Part shown: positions 43,672 through 52,345 of the stretch, piece after piece
Numbering within the stretch: the first letter of the stretch is position 1
Layout of the letters: every line of letters begins with the position of its first letter
Assembly (NCBI RefSeq): GCF_022234545.1
Contig: NZ_JAIEUI010000025.1
Location: 44,778-108,777, forward strand
Source: Paenibacillus piscarius
GTDB taxonomy: Bacteria; Bacillota; Bacilli; Paenibacillales; Paenibacillaceae
Direction: 5' to 3'
Length of the DNA stretch: 64,000 bases
Notes under the pieces: generated by a model
Told to the model about the DNA's origin: nothing
Seen by the model: only the letters and a program-made list of their open reading frames with translations
Databases searched by the model: none
Made by a program: the position numbers and the translations under genes

Positions 43672-43729
43672 GGGATTACAAGGGGAGCGCAGCTGGCTAT
43701 TAACCGCAGGCAGACATCAATCAACAAAA

Positions 43730-43766
43730 AAGCCACCGCTGCTGCCTGCGGCAGCAACAGTGGCTT
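43730..43766 (-). terminator. Intrinsic terminator after the secreted-protein gene
   Basis: On the minus strand AAGCCACTGTTGCTGCC pairs with GGCAGCAGCGGTGGCTT and ends in TTTTT. Confidence 0.88.
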
Positions 43767-43773
43767 GTAAATG

Positions 43774-44301
43774 TTACGGAGTATACTGCTGGACGATCGA
43801 TACGATCTGTCCATCCTTAATTGTCAGGTGATACGGGGACTGGCTTAGATCGAAGACATCTGTCTTGGCGAATTCATGAATGAACTGCTCCAGCGTGAGC
43901 GCTTCGTTCCAGTTCACATCCAGGTCCTCCAGGTTGCCGGTGTGGTCATAGATTTGCATGGTCACCTTGGCATCGGGAGCTACCGTATAAGTGTTCAGCG
44001 AATCGCTGTCATTTACAATATAGTATCCGTCAGGGGCACCGCCGATCTCGGCTGCGGATTCAGGCTCCCGCTCGGCGAAGACGGCATCGGCTGCCGCGCC
44101 TTCATACCATTCGATCTCGTCCCCGGTGAGGGTTGTCTTGCCGCTGCTGGTGTCAATGGCATGAATGTAAACAGTCAGGTGCTGAATATTGCCGGTGCTT
44201 CGGGCGTCTGCAGTCGTCATAGTTGTGCTTGCCGTCGTCACGAGGGAAAGGAACAGCAGGACCAGTACAGGAAACAGATAGACATTTTTGTGCTTTAACA
44301 T
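43774..44301 (-). CDS. Secreted or membrane-tethered protein of unknown function
   Basis: 175 residues. The N-terminal hydrophobic segment (VYLFPVLVLLFLSLVTTAST) is a signal peptide or anchor. The rest is acidic and beta-rich (IDTSSGKTTLTGDEIEWYEG; YHLTIKDGQIVSIVQQY) and matches no family I can name. The ATG at 44301, with AAGGGGG 8 bases upstream, is chosen; the frame is open further but lacks a ribosome binding site there. It is divergent from the YhgE gene. Confidence 0.75.
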   Translation of the reverse strand: MLKHKNVYLFPVLVLLFLSLVTTASTTMTTADARSTGNIQHLTVYIHAIDTSSGKTTLTGDEIEWYEGAAADAVFAEREPESAAEIGGAPDGYYIVNDSDSLNTYTVAPDAKVTMQIYDHTGNLEDLDVNWNEALTLEQFIHEFAKTDVFDLSQSPYHLTIKDGQIVSIVQQYTP

Positions 44302-44403
44302 TATGAATTTCCCCCTTGGCATCATATTCACAGCATGAGTCTACATCACCTATATACCCTGCCGGAATATTCTCAAACGTGCGTATACCCTAATAAACGT
44401 TGA

Positions 44404-44487
44404 TTTTACGGAAATGTTGCAAATAATTTTTATACTCTGAATTACTGTATGATGATTTGTCCGCAAGTAGCCCGTTTTTCCGTAAAA
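44404..44487. promoter_or_regulatory. Separated 11-bp inverted repeat upstream of yhgE-like gene
   Basis: TTTTACGGAAA (44404-44414) and TTTCCGTAAAA (44477-44487) are exact inverted copies 62 bases apart, in the 241-base gap between divergent genes. Looping between two operator sites is possible. A TATGAT lies between them. Confidence 0.45.
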
Positions 44488-44542
44488 AGCTTCATTCCGG
44501 GGCATAGTAACCTATACAACTTACGCGGAAAGGGTGCTGGAC

Positions 44543-47212
44543 TTGACAGGAATCTGGCAAATATATAAGCAGGACTGGCTGAGATTGTTCAAAAATCCGT
44601 TAGCCCTGCTGCTGATCTGCGCGCTGGTTCTGCTGCCCTCTGTCTATGACTGGGTGAACGTGGCGGCGGTATGGGACCCGTACAGCAATACCTCAGGCAT
44701 CGCTGTTGCTGTGGCGAGTCTTGATCAGGGGGCTGAGGTGAAGGGGAAGCACTTCAATATCGGCAATGAGGTGCTGGACGGCCTGAAGAGCAATAAGCAG
44801 CTGGGCTGGCGCTTCACGGATGCGAAGGAGGCTGAGGCGGGGGTGCGGCGTGAGGAATACTATGCCAGCATTGTTATTCCGGCGGATTTCTCCCGGCGGA
44901 TGACCGGGATTCTGAACGGGAAGCTGGAGAAGGCGGAAATCGATTACACGGTGAATGAGAAAATGAATGCCATCGCTCCCAAAATCACCGGCAAAGGGGC
45001 CTCCGGCATCACCGCGCAAATTACGGAGCATTTCACCAAGACGCTCAGCGGTACGGTTCTGGATGCCCTGCGGAGGATTGATGAGGATTTCAGGTCCGAG
45101 CTGCCGGTCATCCGCCGGGTGGAGGCCGGATTGTTCCGGCTGGAGGCGGAGCTGCCGAAGCTTGCCCAGGCGGGGCGGCTGGTGCTGAAGCTCCGCCGGG
45201 ACTGGCCGGAGATCGCCTCCTCGGCCGGACGGGTGGCCGGTCTGGCCGCAAGACTTCCGGAGCTTACGCAGGCCGGACAGGCGGCCGAAGCACTTGACGG
45301 CTACTGGCCGCATATTACGGAAGCCGCCGCGCATCTGGACCAGCTCCGGGAACACCTGCCGAGGCTTGAGGATGCAGCCCGGCTCGTAACCGGGCTGGAT
45401 ACGGACTTCGGGCAGGTGGACCTCGTGCTGGACCGGATGTCCGCACGGCTGGTACAGGCCCGGGCCGTCCTGGAGGAGGCGGCCCAGGCCCTTCCGGCAG
45501 CCGGCCTGCGCAGCGCCGGCAGCCGCTTGGGGCCGGAGCTGCAGCAGTTCCTGGCCAGCAGCGGCCCGGCCTTCTCGGCAGTCCCTGAAGTGCTGCAGCA
45601 GAATCTGTATCTGCTGCAGCAGGCCGGGGACGCCGCCGTGCAGTGGGCTGCGCAGCTGAACGCCGCGCAGCCGGAGTCCCTGCAGCCGCTGGCCGCGCGG
45701 CTGCTTCCGCTTGCGGCGGCGAGGCTCGCCTCCGCAAGCGATGGGCTTGCCCACACGGCGGAGCTGCTCGCCGCCGTGAACACGATTGCACCCGGAACCG
45801 CGGGTGCAGAGGACCTGCGCGCGGTGGCAGGCGCGCAGGATGCGTTCGCCGCTGCGGCTGCGCGGGCAGCGGCATTGGCGCAGGGCGCGCCGCCCGCCGG
45901 GGCGGCGGCCCTGCAGCAGCTGGCCGCAGACGCTTCGGCGGCGTCTGAGGCCATGGACGGGCTCATCCCGCGCGTTAACGCGGGGATGATGCCTGCCGTG
46001 CAGCAGGCGCTGGAGCGGCTGAGCACGGATGCGGGCCAGGCCGCCGGGGCGCTGCAGCAGCTTCCGCAGCGGCTTGCGGCGCTGGACGCGGTGCTGGATG
46101 AAGCGCGCGCAGCTGTTGCATCCGCAGAGTCCGGCGTAGCGGCGGTGCGGCAGGAGCTGCCTGTGATCCGCCAGGCGGTGCAGACCGCCGCAGGCGGCAT
46201 TGTGCAGAAGCGCGAGGATCTGGACCGCCTGATGAACCAGGTGCTTCCGGGGATTATCGCGGGACTGCCCCGCACCGGGGAGCAGATTCATGAAGCCGCC
46301 GAATTTGCCCGTAATGAGCTGCCTGCGGCTGAAGTGAAATTCCGCAAGGCGGCAGAGCTTATTAGCGGCGGCTTGCCGGAGGCCGGGCAGGCGGTGAACA
46401 AGGCGGCGGATTGGGTGAATAGCGATCTCCCTGTGCTGATGACCGCAGTCCGCCACGGGGCACAAACGCTACGGGATATTAAGCAGGATACTAATCTGGA
46501 AGAGATTGCCCAATTGCTGAGCGGCGATATCCGGGGAGAGAGCGATTTTTTGGCGAATCCGGTGGTGCTCCAGCAGCAGACCTTGTATCCGATTCCGAAC
46601 TATGGCTCCGCAATGACGCCTTTTTACGTGGTGCTGTCGTTATGGGTGGGCGGCACGCTGATGGTCTCGCTGCTGCGCACCAGTGTAGATACCGGAGGCC
46701 GGAGCTACCGGGGCTATCAGCTCTATCTCGGGCGTCTGGGGACCTTTCTTACGATAGGCATTCTTCAGGCGCTGGTAGCGGTGCTGGGCAATATTTTTCT
46801 GCTGGGCGGCTATGTAGCTAACCCGGTGTGGTTCGTCCTGTTCGCTGTGCTGATCAGCGCAGTATTCGTGACGGTCATCTTCACGCTGGTCTCGGTCTTC
46901 GGCAGCATCGGCAAAGGAATCGCTATTGTCTTCATGGTCCTGCAGTTCTCCAGCTCGGGCGGAACTTTTCCGGTCAGCACGACCGGACATTTCTTCCAGT
47001 CGCTTAACCCGTTCATGCCCTTCACCTATGCGATCAGCCTGCTTCGGGAGGCGGTGGGCGGCCTGCTGCCGGAGATTGCGGTGCGTGATGTGCTGCTGCT
47101 GTTCCTCTTCGGCCTTCTGGCACTGCTTCTGGGGCTGACTCTGCGCAAGCCGCTGGAGGGCTTCATCCGCAGAACCGCAGCGAAGATAGAGGAGTCGAAG
47201 CTGATTACTTAA
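44543..47212 (+). CDS. YhgE/Pip-type membrane protein
   Basis: About 889 residues. An N-terminal membrane helix (about residues 15-45) has the YhgE opening (IYKQDWLRLFKNPLALLL). A long extracytoplasmic Ala/Leu/Gln-rich coiled-coil region (about 170-660) follows, then five to six C-terminal helices of the ABC-2 permease type (FYVVLSLWVGGTLMVSLLRT; NPFMPFTYAISLLREA). TTG at 44543 is favoured because GGAAAGGG lies 8 bases upstream; a GTG at 44534 overlaps that site. The Bacillus relative is a phage-infection protein and others act in type VII-like export or envelope processes; the role here is unknown. The central part is very GC- and Ala-rich. Confidence 0.88.
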   Translation: MTGIWQIYKQDWLRLFKNPLALLLICALVLLPSVYDWVNVAAVWDPYSNTSGIAVAVASLDQGAEVKGKHFNIGNEVLDGLKSNKQLGWRFTDAKEAEAGVRREEYYASIVIPADFSRRMTGILNGKLEKAEIDYTVNEKMNAIAPKITGKGASGITAQITEHFTKTLSGTVLDALRRIDEDFRSELPVIRRVEAGLFRLEAELPKLAQAGRLVLKLRRDWPEIASSAGRVAGLAARLPELTQAGQAAEALDGYWPHITEAAAHLDQLREHLPRLEDAARLVTGLDTDFGQVDLVLDRMSARLVQARAVLEEAAQALPAAGLRSAGSRLGPELQQFLASSGPAFSAVPEVLQQNLYLLQQAGDAAVQWAAQLNAAQPESLQPLAARLLPLAAARLASASDGLAHTAELLAAVNTIAPGTAGAEDLRAVAGAQDAFAAAAARAAALAQGAPPAGAAALQQLAADASAASEAMDGLIPRVNAGMMPAVQQALERLSTDAGQAAGALQQLPQRLAALDAVLDEARAAVASAESGVAAVRQELPVIRQAVQTAAGGIVQKREDLDRLMNQVLPGIIAGLPRTGEQIHEAAEFARNELPAAEVKFRKAAELISGGLPEAGQAVNKAADWVNSDLPVLMTAVRHGAQTLRDIKQDTNLEEIAQLLSGDIRGESDFLANPVVLQQQTLYPIPNYGSAMTPFYVVLSLWVGGTLMVSLLRTSVDTGGRSYRGYQLYLGRLGTFLTIGILQALVAVLGNIFLLGGYVANPVWFVLFAVLISAVFVTVIFTLVSVFGSIGKGIAIVFMVLQFSSSGGTFPVSTTGHFFQSLNPFMPFTYAISLLREAVGGLLPEIAVRDVLLLFLFGLLALLLGLTLRKPLEGFIRRTAAKIEESKLIT

Positions 47213-47269
47213 GCATGAAATGGGTATATATAACATTTATTCCGTCTTTGTCAACCATTTTTTAACCGT

Positions 47270-47283
47270 TCAATCCGGATTGA
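47270..47283. promoter_or_regulatory. 14-bp perfect palindrome before the XRE-TPR regulator
   Basis: TCAATCCGGATTGA is a perfect inverted repeat 81 bases before the regulator start and 58 bases after the yhgE-like stop. It is a good candidate operator, possibly autoregulatory. Confidence 0.45.
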
Positions 47284-47363
47284 CCTGTCTAATTAAGGGA
47301 TTTATGATGTAGGAATATCTGGATTTTTACTAGAATATATGGTTCTTGAGGGGCGGATTTGGG

Positions 47364-48788
47364 TTGCAACATAAGTCTACAATTCAAGCAGAACTGGCTG
47401 CTTTTCTTAAAAATGAGGGCCGGACGATTAATCAGTTTGCAGGGATCTCCGGTGTTAATTCGGGTACGCTCAGCAGCATTATTAATGGCAACCGTCCGAT
47501 TGCCATGCAGCAGCTTGACCGGATTACCGCCGGAATGGGGCTTCCTGAAGGAACATTTTATGAGCTGTATATAGATGAATGTGTTGTTCATTCCACGCCG
47601 GACTGGCGGCGGCTGGGCCCATTCCTCCAGCGCTGCGCGGAGCTGGACAAGCTGGAGTGCATCCGGCAGGTGGTTCAGATCATCATGGATAATATTACAT
47701 ATGCTCCGCTGCTGTTCGACACGGCGGAGGAATTCTACAGCCAGGGCAAGCTTCAGGCGGCGGCGCTCCTCTATGAAGGGGTGGCCGACAGCGAGAAATA
47801 TCAGCATTCGGAACGTCTGGCCCTGTGCCAGTACCGGCTGTTCACCATAAGAACCGGCCAGAGCCCGGAGGCAGACTTCCGCGCGGCTACCCGGTTTGAA
47901 TATTTCGTGGAGCGCCTGGAGGAGGCTGATCAGCTCGGTGCCCTGCAGCAGCTCGCGGGAATCTACTTCTCTCTCGGCCACTGGGAGAAGGCCGGTCTGC
48001 TGGCGGAGCAATTGTACCATAAGGCTTCGATCCAGTACGGGATCAGGTACCACCGGACCCGCAAGCAGAAGGAGCTGCGGGAGCCGCCGAAGCCTTTCTG
48101 CTTCTATATCCTGTATGCCTACTGGCTGCAATCCAAAGTGTACGAGGAAGCCGGGGATTACGGGCAGGCGATGGAGTATGTCGGCAAATATACGGATATG
48201 GGCTGGATTGTGGAGACCTCCGGGGAGATTCAGGAGATCAAAGAGCAGTTCAGGAGGCGTGGAGCCGTCTCGGCCTGTCTGTACCGGCTGATGAGCGGGG
48301 AACAGGACCGGCTTGGGGAATATGAGAAATATATCGGCAGTGAAGAGCTTGGACTGATTGCCGGGCTGCTTCATGCAGTTCAAGCCGTCAACCGCTTCCA
48401 TTGGGAAGCGGACGGGCTGATAGGGCGGTTCCAGCTGCAGCTTGCCCAGGTGCAGGCCGCTTGCGGGCAGGGAACTCCAGGCCCTGGCCCGGCGGGTACG
48501 GACAACCAGGGGATAGATTCCCTGGAGAAATTCCCGGAGCTGCTCTATGAGCTGGCGGTATATTATTCCCATACAGACCGGGCGGAGCAGGGGCTCCAGG
48601 CGCTGTTCCGGAGTCTGGAGGCTTCCGCTGCGCTGGGCAGCGTGGCCTGTGTAATCCGCTGCGTCCGGCTGTTCGAGCAACTCCGGCCGCTCGCCTCTGC
48701 CGCAGACCAGGAGCGATACAAGCAGCTCATCAACAAAGTCCAGGTGGCCCATACAGAGAGAACGGTCAACACGCAAGACCGGTTGTAG
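47364..48788 (+). CDS. XRE-type regulator with TPR-like C-terminus
   Basis: About 474 residues. An N-terminal XRE helix-turn-helix (INQFAGISGVNSGTLSSIIN, GNRPIAMQQLDRI) is followed by ~390 residues of helical repeats (LAGIYFSLGHWEKAGLLAEQ; YAYWLQSKVYEEAGDYGQAM) like the TPR domains of peptide-sensing RNPP regulators and Paenibacillus relatives. The TTG at 47364 has GAGGGG 10 bases upstream; a TTG at 47346 sits just before that site. No short signal-peptide gene was found next to it. The target may be the yhgE-like gene, itself or distant genes. Confidence 0.82.
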   Translation: MQHKSTIQAELAAFLKNEGRTINQFAGISGVNSGTLSSIINGNRPIAMQQLDRITAGMGLPEGTFYELYIDECVVHSTPDWRRLGPFLQRCAELDKLECIRQVVQIIMDNITYAPLLFDTAEEFYSQGKLQAAALLYEGVADSEKYQHSERLALCQYRLFTIRTGQSPEADFRAATRFEYFVERLEEADQLGALQQLAGIYFSLGHWEKAGLLAEQLYHKASIQYGIRYHRTRKQKELREPPKPFCFYILYAYWLQSKVYEEAGDYGQAMEYVGKYTDMGWIVETSGEIQEIKEQFRRRGAVSACLYRLMSGEQDRLGEYEKYIGSEELGLIAGLLHAVQAVNRFHWEADGLIGRFQLQLAQVQAACGQGTPGPGPAGTDNQGIDSLEKFPELLYELAVYYSHTDRAEQGLQALFRSLEASAALGSVACVIRCVRLFEQLRPLASAADQERYKQLINKVQVAHTERTVNTQDRL

Positions 48789-48812
48789 CAGGGGGTATCC
48801 TGCTATGTGCAA

Positions 48813-48839
48813 AAGCCCCTTCCGGGTTGGAGGGGGCTT
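48813..48839 (+). terminator. Intrinsic terminator after the XRE-TPR gene
   Basis: AAGCCCCTTCC pairs with GGAGGGGGCTT (11 bp, one G-U) over a 5-base loop, followed by CTCT. Confidence 0.8.
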
Positions 48840-48859
48840 CTCTGCATGGACCGGGACCC

Positions 48860-49140
48860 AATGTAATCGAAAAACCGACTACATTACGCCGGATGGTGCT
48901 GCGCGGACCCAATGTAATCGAAAAACCGACTACATTACGCCGGATGGTGCTGTGCGGACCCAATGTAATCGAAAAACCGACCACATTACGCCGGATGGTG
49001 CTGCGCGGACCCAATGTAATCGAAAAACCGACTACATTACGCCGGGCGGTGCTGCGCGGACCCAATGTAATCGAAAAACCGACCACATTACGCGAGATGG
49101 TGCTGTGCGGACCCAATGTAATCGAAAAACCGACCACATT
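48860..49140. repeat. Six-copy tandem array of the 51-bp stem-loop repeat
   Basis: Cores begin at 48860, 48911, 48962, 49013, 49064 and 49115, exactly 51 bases apart. Each core is AATGTAATCG, then AAAAAC, then CGAC(T/C)ACATT. Read on the minus strand every core forms a 10-bp stem if G-U pairs are allowed. The between-core part (ACGCCGGATGGTGCTGCGCGGACCC) is also conserved. Because 51 is a multiple of 3, all frames stay open, giving long false genes. Confidence 0.88.
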
Positions 49141-49295
49141 ACGCCGGCAGCAAACCCATTTCCGCGCTACCACGCCCGTTCTTACCACGCTCTGTCCCTA
49201 CGCGTCCCGGTTCTTCGCCGCCCCGCCCTTAATTCGCTCACATTCCGGCCCTACGCTGCCCGCCCTTACGCCGCCCCGATCCTACGCCCCGCACC
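49141..49295. other. GC-rich gene-free spacer after the repeat array
   Basis: Pyrimidine-rich sequence with CGCCC and TTACGC-type motifs leading into the 3' end of the aldo/keto reductase gene. No terminator, promoter or supported frame was seen. Confidence 0.4.
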
Positions 49296-50270
49296 CTATC
49301 TCGCCGGAGCGAAGTCGGCGACCTCGCTGAGGATCGCATCGATCGCCTGCAGCGTATCCGGCTGAAGCACAGCCTCTACCGCCTGCGCGTTCTCGCGGAC
49401 CTGCTCGGGTCTGCTGGCGCCGATCAGCGCCGAGCTGATGCCGGGCTGGCGCAGCACCCAGGCCAGTGCAAGCTGGGACAGCTTCAGGCCCAGCTCTGAG
49501 GCAAGCTCATCCAGCTTGCCAACCACCTCCAGCACATCATCCCGCAGGTAGCTGCGGATGACGCCGTTCACGGACGCATCCGCGCCGCGCGTACCGGCCG
49601 GGGGCTGCTGGCCCGGCTTGTATTTGCCGGTCAGAATGCCCTGGGCCAGCGGGGAGAAGACGACTTGTCCCAGGCCTTCCTGCGCGGATACTTCCAGCAC
49701 CTCGTCCTCGATATACCGCTCGAACATGTTATAGATCGGCTGGTTGGAAGCCAGCGGACGCAGATTCAGCCTGCGGCTGATGCCAGCCGCCTGTGCGATT
49801 TGGGCGGCGCTCCATTCGCTGACGGCGGAGTAGAGGATTTTCCCCTGGGCGGTGAGGTCGTCAAGGGCGCGGAGCGTCTCCTCCACAGGGGTCTCCTGAT
49901 CGAAGCGGTGGCAGAAGTATACATCGATATAATCCGTGCCCAGCCGCCGCAGGCTGGCTTCGCATTGCTCCATAATATGCTTGCGCGATAACCCGCGGTC
50001 GTTTACCCCGTCGCCCATCGGAAAATACACCTTGGTGCTGAGGACATAATTGGAGCGCTTGTACGCGCGGAGTGCGGCACCCATAGCTTTTTCCCCTTCG
50101 CCACGGTTGTAAGCATTAGCTGTATCGAAGAAATTGATACCGCATTCAAAAGCAGCGGCAATACATTCATCCGCCGCCTTCTGCTCGGCCGCTGTTCCAT
50201 ATGTAAGCCAACTGCCCAGACCGATCTCGCTGACCTTAAGTCCGGTATTGCCCAGTCTTCTGTATTTCAT
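49296..50270 (-). CDS. Aldo/keto reductase, potassium-channel-beta-like
   Basis: 324 residues. The catalytic tetrad is Asp49 and Tyr54 (NFFDTANAYNRGEGE), Lys80 (LSTKVYFPMG) and His121 (VYFCHRFDQ). The C-terminal GASRPEQVRENAQAVE binds NADPH. The overall pattern (YRRLGNTGLKVSEIGLGSW) matches the group containing voltage-gated channel beta subunits and general stress aldo/keto reductases. It is a single gene, and the substrate is unknown. It is not closely similar to the YeaE-like gene at 8543. Confidence 0.92.
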   Translation of the reverse strand: MKYRRLGNTGLKVSEIGLGSWLTYGTAAEQKAADECIAAAFECGINFFDTANAYNRGEGEKAMGAALRAYKRSNYVLSTKVYFPMGDGVNDRGLSRKHIMEQCEASLRRLGTDYIDVYFCHRFDQETPVEETLRALDDLTAQGKILYSAVSEWSAAQIAQAAGISRRLNLRPLASNQPIYNMFERYIEDEVLEVSAQEGLGQVVFSPLAQGILTGKYKPGQQPPAGTRGADASVNGVIRSYLRDDVLEVVGKLDELASELGLKLSQLALAWVLRQPGISSALIGASRPEQVRENAQAVEAVLQPDTLQAIDAILSEVADFAPAR

Positions 50271-50587
50271 CTTGTATCCATTCCTTCCATAAGAAGATTA
50301 TGATGAAGAGCGATCCTGTCTATCGTATCATATCCTCCTCGCCAAGCGTATGCACGCCGGGCTATTTCCCGCTTGCTGGAGGGCGTGCACTTTCTCCCTG
50401 CACGTCCGCCCGCCCATCCGTCCCCACATCCCCCCGCCAATCCATCCCCACGTCCGCCTGTACATACGGCAGATCCATCCTCCGCATACGGTAAATCCAC
50501 TTTTTCCTACGCAGTGTATTGTCGGACCGGACGTGCAGGTGACATAATCGAAGAGCAGGCATCTGCACACAGGAAGGCGTGAAGCAC
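50271..50587. other. Gene-free region with pyrimidine-rich tract
   Basis: A C/T-rich stretch around 50398-50455 contains two rough ~24-base copies (CCGCCCATCCGTCCCCAC and CCGCCAATCCATCCCCAC). Frames across it on both strands lack ribosome binding sites. The divergent promoters of the aldo/keto reductase and kinase genes should lie here, but none could be fixed. Confidence 0.45.
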
Positions 50588-52345
50588 TTGAACTATTTCC
50601 GCAAGCAATCCTTCAGCAGCAAATTAAAAACCGCATTCCTGGCCGTCATACTCCTCTCCGTATTGATGACCGGGGGGCTGTCATATTCCATCTCGGCGGC
50701 GACGCTGGAGAAGAATGCGCTGAAGCTTACCCAGGATAACGTCGTCAAATCGGCGCAGATTATCGACGAGAAGCTGAATAAGCTGATGCTGATTATGATG
50801 ACCTTCATGATCAGCCAGCCTTTTCACGATATGATGCGGGATGTCGTCGCCGGGGATACAGGCCGGTATTATATGCATCTGAATGATCTTGATAACGTTT
50901 TCTCGCAGGCGCGGATTGCCGAGCCGCTGATCCATTCCATCTATGTGTCCACGCCGATCGGGGAGTTCTACCCTTCCTCGATGAACCGTAACCGTCTGAT
51001 GGAGTTCAAGAATACCTTCCTGTATGAGCGTATCGAACAGGAGAAGAAGAATATATGGGTGGAAGGCCATGAGGACATGCTGTTCTCCGGGAAGGAACGG
51101 GTCATTTCACTGATTCTGGAGCCTGTCTTTGATACAGCGGTCCGCGGGGTGTATATCATCGTCAACATCCGGGAAGACGGCTTCCGCAAGCTGGTAAGCA
51201 GGGATACCGGCGGAGGGGCGCGCAGCTTTCTGCTGAACGCGGCAGGCAGTCCTGTCTATTCTATGAAAGACCCGCTCGCCCTGCAGGCGGTGGAGGGCCG
51301 CGATCTGACCGCCATGATCAGCAGCCGCCGTGATCTCAGCAATACTTTTAAGCTGGGCGGGGAATCGTATCTGCTGAACTATGCGCATCTGGGCATTGCC
51401 GATTGGACGATGATCACGATCCAGTCCAAGGCCGGCGTGCTGAAGGATATGATCTATGTAAAATGGCTGCTCGTGGTGGTCGCCCTCGTCGCCTTCACTA
51501 TTACCATGACGGTATCAGGTGCCTTTACCCGTTATCTGCTGCGTCCGCTGCAAGGTCTGATGAAGGTGATGAAGCGGGTGGAGAGCAATGATCTGACGGC
51601 CAGATTCGAGAGCGGGGGCGGGGATGAGCTGGCCCAGGTCGGGATGCGGTTCAACCAGATGCTGGAGCAGATCGTAGTGCTGATCGGGGAGGTCACACAG
51701 GCGGAGACGAATAAGCGCTCGGCAGAGATTAAGGCTTTGTCGGCACAGATGGACCCTCATTTCCTGTACAACACGCTGAACACGATCTACTGGAAGCTGA
51801 ATCTGCAGCAGGTGAAGCAGTCGCAGAGCATGGTCATGTCCCTGTCCCGGCTGTTCCAGCTCGGGCTGAACAAGGGGCAGGAGATCACTACGCTGGCCAA
51901 GGAGCTGGAGCATGTCCGCATGTATCTGGAGCTGCAATGCAGCTGCTATGAAGGGCTGTTCCGTTATGAAATCTATATCGAGGATGAAGCGCTGTTGACC
52001 CTCCCGATTCCGCGCATTCTGCTGCAGCCGCTGGTGGAGAACAGCATTCTGCATGGCTTCCGCAACCGGGAGAGCGGGGGAGTGATCGATATCGAAGTCC
52101 TCGATGAGGGCGGACGATGGTGTCTTAAGGTCAGCGACAATGGAGCCGGGATGGACGAGGAGGCGGTCCGTGCACTGTTCCGGCGGGAGTCGGAGAAGGG
52201 CTATGCCGTGTCCAATCTGATCCGCAGGCTGCAGCTCTACTTCGGGGACAGTGCGGCCATCCGGGTGGACAGCGAACCGGGCCGGGGGACGGCGGTTCGT
52301 ATATTTTTACCGAAACGGGAGGAGCATCAGGATGGACAATCATAG
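50588..52345 (+). CDS. YesM-type sensor histidine kinase
   Basis: About 585 residues. Two membrane helices (near residues 15-38 and ~290-315) flank an extracellular sensor. A HAMP domain (LRPLQGLMKVMKRVESNDLT) precedes the histidine kinase core with phospho-His391 in QMDPHFLYNTLN. The ATPase domain has PLVENSILHG and VSDNGAGMD. Start TTG at 50588 lies 10 bases from AGGAAGG; a GTG at 50579 is too close. The 3' end overlaps the response regulator by 14 bases. YesM/YesN pairs usually sense extracellular glycans and switch on nearby uptake genes. Confidence 0.93.
   Translation: MNYFRKQSFSSKLKTAFLAVILLSVLMTGGLSYSISAATLEKNALKLTQDNVVKSAQIIDEKLNKLMLIMMTFMISQPFHDMMRDVVAGDTGRYYMHLNDLDNVFSQARIAEPLIHSIYVSTPIGEFYPSSMNRNRLMEFKNTFLYERIEQEKKNIWVEGHEDMLFSGKERVISLILEPVFDTAVRGVYIIVNIREDGFRKLVSRDTGGGARSFLLNAAGSPVYSMKDPLALQAVEGRDLTAMISSRRDLSNTFKLGGESYLLNYAHLGIADWTMITIQSKAGVLKDMIYVKWLLVVVALVAFTITMTVSGAFTRYLLRPLQGLMKVMKRVESNDLTARFESGGGDELAQVGMRFNQMLEQIVVLIGEVTQAETNKRSAEIKALSAQMDPHFLYNTLNTIYWKLNLQQVKQSQSMVMSLSRLFQLGLNKGQEITTLAKELEHVRMYLELQCSCYEGLFRYEIYIEDEALLTLPIPRILLQPLVENSILHGFRNRESGGVIDIEVLDEGGRWCLKVSDNGAGMDEEAVRALFRRESEKGYAVSNLIRRLQLYFGDSAAIRVDSEPGRGTAVRIFLPKREEHQDGQS

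Noticed and set aside
43570..43831. Protein-coding frames across the two-copy repeat at 43.6 kb
   Set aside because: No start signals; they owe their length to the 51-bp period and overlap the terminator of the secreted-protein gene.
45315..46275. Long minus-strand frames opposite the yhgE-like gene
   Set aside because: They are mirror frames of a very GC- and Ala-rich coding region, without start signals or recognisable domains.
48766..49365. Long frames on both strands across the 51-bp repeats, encoding 17-residue repeats such as NVVGFSITLGPRST
   Set aside because: The frames stay open because 51 is divisible by 3. There is no supporting ribosome binding site, both strands are equally open, and the same unit is found in another intergenic array. 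The hairpin pairing pattern explains the conservation better than coding does.
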